Source: Arthrobacter sp.
GTDB taxonomy: Bacteria > Actinomycetota > Actinomycetes > Actinomycetales > Micrococcaceae
Assembly (NCBI GenBank): GCA_025464545.1
Contig: JAODMA010000342.1
Coordinates: 1-7,490, forward strand
Direction: 5' to 3'
DNA: 7,490 bases
Part shown: positions 6,185-7,490 of the stretch, one piece after another
How the letters are laid out: every line of letters starts with the position of its first letter
Numbering within the stretch: position 1 is the stretch's first letter
Translations under genes and position numbers: made by a program
The notes under the pieces: generated by a model
The model's database searches: none
Seen by the model: only the letters and a program-made list of their open reading frames with translations
What the model was told of the DNA's origin: nothing

Positions 6185-6413
6185 CGGAGTTGCCACCGCG
6201 CTCTGAAGATTCCCCATCCTCTGGACTGTCCGGCTTAGCTACTGGATCCAGGGCTGCCTGCACCTCTGCGGGATCCGTATCATCGGGAAAGGGCTCGGTT
6301 TCCCGCCACTCTTCGGCGTGGGCAGGCTTGTTGCCCCTCACCATGCCTTGCGTCTCGTGCTTCATCTGGTCATCCAGATTCTGGCCGTGGGTCGTGTTGC
6401 CTCGCTCCGCCAT
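6177..6413 (-). CDS. Small disordered hydrophilic protein upstream of the baeRF gene
   Basis: A 78-residue protein without a named family. It is hydrophilic (19 Asp/Glu, 7 Lys/Arg), Gly/Pro/Asp-rich, with no membrane segment or signal, and is probably intrinsically disordered. The N-terminal half (RGNTTHGQNLDDQMKHETQ, then HAEEWRETEPFPDD) looks like the conserved part; the tail from about residue 50 is low-complexity and acidic. From memory, similar short proteins occur in Micrococcaceae, but I cannot name a function. ATG 6411-6413 has AAGGAG 6 bases upstream and a strong promoter about 80 bases upstream. Its stop overlaps the GTG of the baeRF gene by 8 bases, so the two form an operon with likely coupled translation. 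A partner or chaperone-like role for the ribosome factor is inference. Confidence 0.8.
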   Translation of the reverse strand: MAERGNTTHGQNLDDQMKHETQGMVRGNKPAHAEEWRETEPFPDDTDPAEVQAALDPVAKPDSPEDGESSERGGNSGD

Positions 6414-6467
6414 GTCGGTCTCCTTCCCATATGGTTTTTCACCACATGCTCAATCAATCCGTAGCTC

Positions 6468-6496
6468 ACCCTAGCACCGGGGCCACCAGCTGTTAA
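6468..6496 (-). promoter_or_regulatory. Promoter of the small protein-baeRF operon
   Basis: On the minus strand TTAACA (6491-6496), a 17-base spacer, and TAGGGT (6468-6473), a near-consensus -35/-10 pair. Transcription should start near 6461, leaving a leader of about 48 bases. It resembles a housekeeping-sigma promoter; no clear alternative-sigma or DosR-type site was seen. Confidence 0.65.
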
Positions 6497-6509
6497 AGGG
6501 TAAATTGAT

Positions 6510-6535
6510 CCCTCCATCTCAGCCTTGTTGGAGGG
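6510..6535. terminator. 7-bp inverted repeat upstream of the baeRF operon promoter
   Basis: CCCTCCA (6510-6516) and TGGAGGG (6529-6535) are perfectly complementary around a 12-base loop. Read on the minus strand the hairpin is followed by ATCAATTT, so it may stop transcription coming from the 112-residue protein gene before the promoter at 6468-6496. Confidence 0.4.
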
Positions 6536-6543
6536 TCCCGGAA

Positions 6544-6575
6544 TCGCCGCCCGAAGGGTGAAAAGACAGCGGCGA
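6544..6575. other. 7-bp inverted repeat in the structured intergenic stretch
   Basis: TCGCCGC (6544-6550) and GCGGCGA (6569-6575) are perfectly complementary with an 18-base, A/G-rich loop. It is the second of four hairpins between 6510 and 6675. No gene is supported on either strand here; function unknown. Confidence 0.4.
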
Positions 6576-6593
6576 GGGCGTCTAGGAATGCGA

Positions 6594-6623
6594 CTCCTGC
6601 GCAGTTACCGATCGTGGTAGGAG
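6594..6623. other. Two-part hairpin in the structured intergenic stretch
   Basis: CTCC (6594-6597) pairs with GGAG (6620-6623) and TACC (6606-6609) with GGTA (6616-6619), with an 8-base bulge on one side and a 6-base loop. It is weaker than its neighbours and could be a chance fold. Confidence 0.25.
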
Positions 6624-6657
6624 CTCCAACGCTCGTGGAATAGCAAACGCGCAATGG

Positions 6658-6675
6658 CCCGCGGGCAGCCGCGGG
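6658..6675 (-). terminator. Strong GC hairpin downstream of the 112-residue protein gene
   Basis: CCCGCGG (6658-6664) and CCGCGGG (6669-6675) form a perfect 7-bp stem with a 4-base loop, about 60 bases past the TAA of the minus-strand gene. Read on the minus strand it is followed by CCATTGCGCGTTTGC, moderately T-containing. It is the likely terminator of that gene. Confidence 0.5.
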
Positions 6676-6734
6676 AAAGCTCCGGACGAAGACAAACAGT
6701 CCCGGTCCGGATCAGAGCAGAGCCGGCGAGCGCG

Positions 6735-7073
6735 TTAGCGCGGCTGCGCGGGGTTGGTCGGATCGCCGTGCGAGGGGGGATTCAGCGGCGGCCCGGAGGT
6801 TGCCGGCGACACACGGGACCCCTGCTGCGTCTGGCTTGCTTCCGGCGTATCCGGCGCAGTTGGCCCACTTGGCTCGGCACCGTTTTGCAGGGCAGCTAGC
6901 CGGTTTTCAAGGATCTGGACCACCGGCAGTCTGTTTCCGTGCGCACGCTCGTAGGCCAGTACCTGGCTGAGCTGCGCTTCATCTAGTCCGGTGATCCGGG
7001 TGGGAAGCGTCCCGGTGGGGAGGTGGTCGTAATCGGGCAAGGGAAGTTCATCGTGCTGGGGTACGTCATTCAC
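6735..7073 (-). CDS. Conserved actinobacterial protein of unknown function (112 residues)
   Basis: A small soluble protein with a compact N-terminal part and a disordered tail. Residues 11-69 read LPDYDHLP, then TRITGLDEAQL, LAYERAHGNR (39-48), VVQILENRLAAL (51-62) and GAEPSG. This helical pattern recurs in small actinobacterial proteins (I believe the DUF8129 group, but the number is from memory). Residues 70-112 are rich in Pro, Ser, Thr and Gln and probably unstructured. There is no signal peptide or membrane segment. The start is GTG 7071-7073, supported by AGGAGGAT at 7081-7088. It is transcribed alone from a promoter near 7147-7176 and ends at a TAA followed by a strong hairpin. Function cannot be inferred; it shares a 9-base leader string with the baeRF operon 600 bases downstream. 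Confidence 0.8.
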   Translation of the reverse strand: MNDVPQHDELPLPDYDHLPTGTLPTRITGLDEAQLSQVLAYERAHGNRLPVVQILENRLAALQNGAEPSGPTAPDTPEASQTQQGSRVSPATSGPPLNPPSHGDPTNPAQPR

Positions 7074-7080
7074 AGAATCA

Positions 7081-7088
7081 ATCCTCCT
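7081..7088 (-). promoter_or_regulatory. Strong Shine-Dalgarno for the 112-residue protein
   Basis: AGGAGGAT on the minus strand, 7-8 bases before the GTG at 7071-7073. It fixes this GTG as the start although it is not ATG. Confidence 0.75.
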
Positions 7089-7112
7089 GGTTTCGGACGA
7101 ATTACCAGTCGC

Positions 7113-7146
7113 CAGCAGCGGACATCAGCAGCGGCCGCTGCTGTCC
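7113..7146. repeat. Perfect 18-bp palindrome with an extra direct repeat at a transcription start
   Basis: CAGCAGCGGCCGCTGCTG (7126-7143) is a perfect palindrome. A third copy of the half-site, CAGCAGCGG, lies in direct orientation at 7113-7121. Outer bases GGACA (7120-7124) and TGTCC (7142-7146) allow an alternative, longer hairpin. The element lies between the predicted -10 (7147-7152) and the ribosome site (7081-7088) of the 112-residue protein gene, so it would be at the transcription start or the very 5' end of the mRNA. It could be a repressor operator or a 5' stabilising hairpin. Confidence 0.6.
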
Positions 7147-7176
7147 AAACTAGCAGTGAGCACCGTGCAATGTAAG
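7147..7176 (-). promoter_or_regulatory. Probable promoter of the 112-residue protein gene
   Basis: On the minus strand CTTACA (7171-7176), an 18-base spacer, and TAGTTT (7147-7152). The -10 fits TANNNT; the -35 is moderate. The start would be near 7140, giving a leader of roughly 67 bases containing the palindrome. Confidence 0.42.
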
Positions 7177-7211
7177 GCGTTCCAGCCTCGCCGAATCCGC
7201 GAACTCGCAGA

Positions 7212-7320
7212 CACGCAAGAAGGAGCGCCTGCCGTCCGGACTGCTCTCCGGAAGCCGGACTCCTGACTGGAAGTCTGACTCTCAGAGGTGCGGTTCGTAC
7301 TGGCAGGCGCCCCTTCCGTG
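7212..7320. repeat. 109-base imperfect inverted repeat with nested hairpins (possible structured RNA or composite terminator)
   Basis: Arms GAAGGAGCGCCTGCC (7219-7233) and GGCAGGCGCCCCTTC (7302-7316) are complementary at 14 of 15 positions, 9 of them uninterrupted. After a 3-base bulge the pairing continues with CACG (7212-7215) and CGTG (7317-7320). Inside, GTCCGG (7234-7239) pairs with CCGGAC (7255-7260), and a weaker stem can form between about 7259-7266 and 7282-7289. No gene fits on either strand. It begins 38 bases beyond the stop of the minus-strand desaturase gene, so a composite 3' terminator is the simplest reading; a small RNA or a short mobile repeat are alternatives. Confidence 0.5.
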
Positions 7321-7357
7321 ATCCTCTACCTTCGCGCCGGGACGGTGTCTTGCACCC

Positions 7358-7490
7358 CTACGCCTTCTTCGGCGGCAGGGCCAGCTGGAAGACCTTGGCC
7401 CAGGTGGAGCCGACCTGCTTCAGCAGGGGTCCGGTGGTGTACGGCAGGCCGTAGCGCTTGCAGATCTCCTGCACCTTCGGGGCCACCTCG
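7358..7490 (-). CDS. Probable fatty acid desaturase (partial, C-terminal 43 residues)
   Basis: Only the last 43 codons and a TAG stop are in the window; the start lies beyond the right edge. The tail EVAPKVQEICKRYGLPYTTG followed by PLLKQVGSTWAKVFQLALPP resembles the C-terminus of membrane-bound acyl-CoA or acyl-lipid desaturases of actinobacteria, where ...YGLPYTTG... follows the last histidine box. Those enzymes are di-iron membrane proteins that place double bonds in fatty acyl chains. The histidine boxes are outside the window, so the call rests on a short tail. Codon use is strongly GC-biased like the rest of the chromosome. Confidence 0.6.
   Translation of the reverse strand, partial: EVAPKVQEICKRYGLPYTTGPLLKQVGSTWAKVFQLALPPKKA

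Noticed and set aside
6654..6899. An 81-codon plus-strand frame near the 112-residue protein gene
   Set aside because: Arg/Gly-rich with no ribosome site, overlapping a strong hairpin and a better supported gene on the other strand.
7222..7317. A tRNA-like (tRNA-Sec or tRNA-Ser type) gene, suggested by GGTTCG near 7292 and pairing between 7223-7229 and 7306-7312
   Set aside because: The T-stem would need a mismatch and a wobble and conflicts with the perfect 9-bp outer stem; there is no proper 7-base anticodon loop, no normal D-arm and no CCA end.
1..7490. CRISPR array, insertion sequence, prophage or toxin-antitoxin pair
   Set aside because: No regularly spaced repeats, no transposase or integrase reading frames, and the small proteins do not resemble known toxin or antitoxin families.

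Overview
The window looks like chromosomal DNA from a high-GC actinobacterium, most likely the Arthrobacter/Pseudarthrobacter group of the Micrococcaceae. That rests on the strong G/C bias at third codon positions, GTG starts, TANNNT-type -10 boxes, a tandem 11-bp-spaced PHO box, and protein sequences that read like Micrococcaceae proteins. The genus is inferred from recognition, not from a search.

Left part (1-2049): the start of a high-affinity phosphate uptake operon on the minus strand. pstS encodes the phosphate-binding lipoprotein. It is followed after a 141-base spacer with a stem-loop by pstC, an inner-membrane permease cut by the window edge. A two-repeat PHO box lies about 120 bases upstream of pstS and marks the operon as a likely PhoP target. 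The PHO box sits in a divergent intergenic region shared with the next gene.

Middle part (2050-5003): three plus-strand genes, each with its own promoter-like sequence. The first is a FUSC-family membrane protein with about six N-terminal membrane segments and a cytosolic C-terminal domain. The second is radA, the branch-migration ATPase of recombinational repair, complete with zinc finger, Walker motifs, KNRYG motif and Lon-like domain. The third is a small, very acidic protein of unknown function. The FUSC gene and radA both look leaderless. The acidic protein gene has a good Shine-Dalgarno and a TTCACA-17-TAGGCT promoter. A bidirectional-terminator-like hairpin at 5010-5037 separates it from the next, convergent genes.

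Right part (5051-7490): minus-strand genes with a dormancy or stress flavour. A 78-residue disordered protein and a protein of the bacterial archaeo-eukaryotic release factor family (baeRF; Rv2629/Msmeg1130/Balon-like) overlap by 8 bases and share one promoter. The second protein is probably a ribosome hibernation or peptidyl-tRNA-acting factor. Upstream lies a structured non-coding stretch (6510-6675), then a 112-residue conserved actinobacterial protein of unknown function. Its predicted transcription start falls on a perfect 18-bp palindrome. Further upstream is a roughly 109-base imperfect inverted repeat with nested hairpins (7212-7320). The window ends in the last 43 codons of what is probably a fatty acid desaturase.

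No mobile element, CRISPR array, rRNA or convincing tRNA gene was seen. The best candidates for something not yet described are the hibernation-factor mini-operon with its small partner protein, and the two structured non-coding regions on the right.
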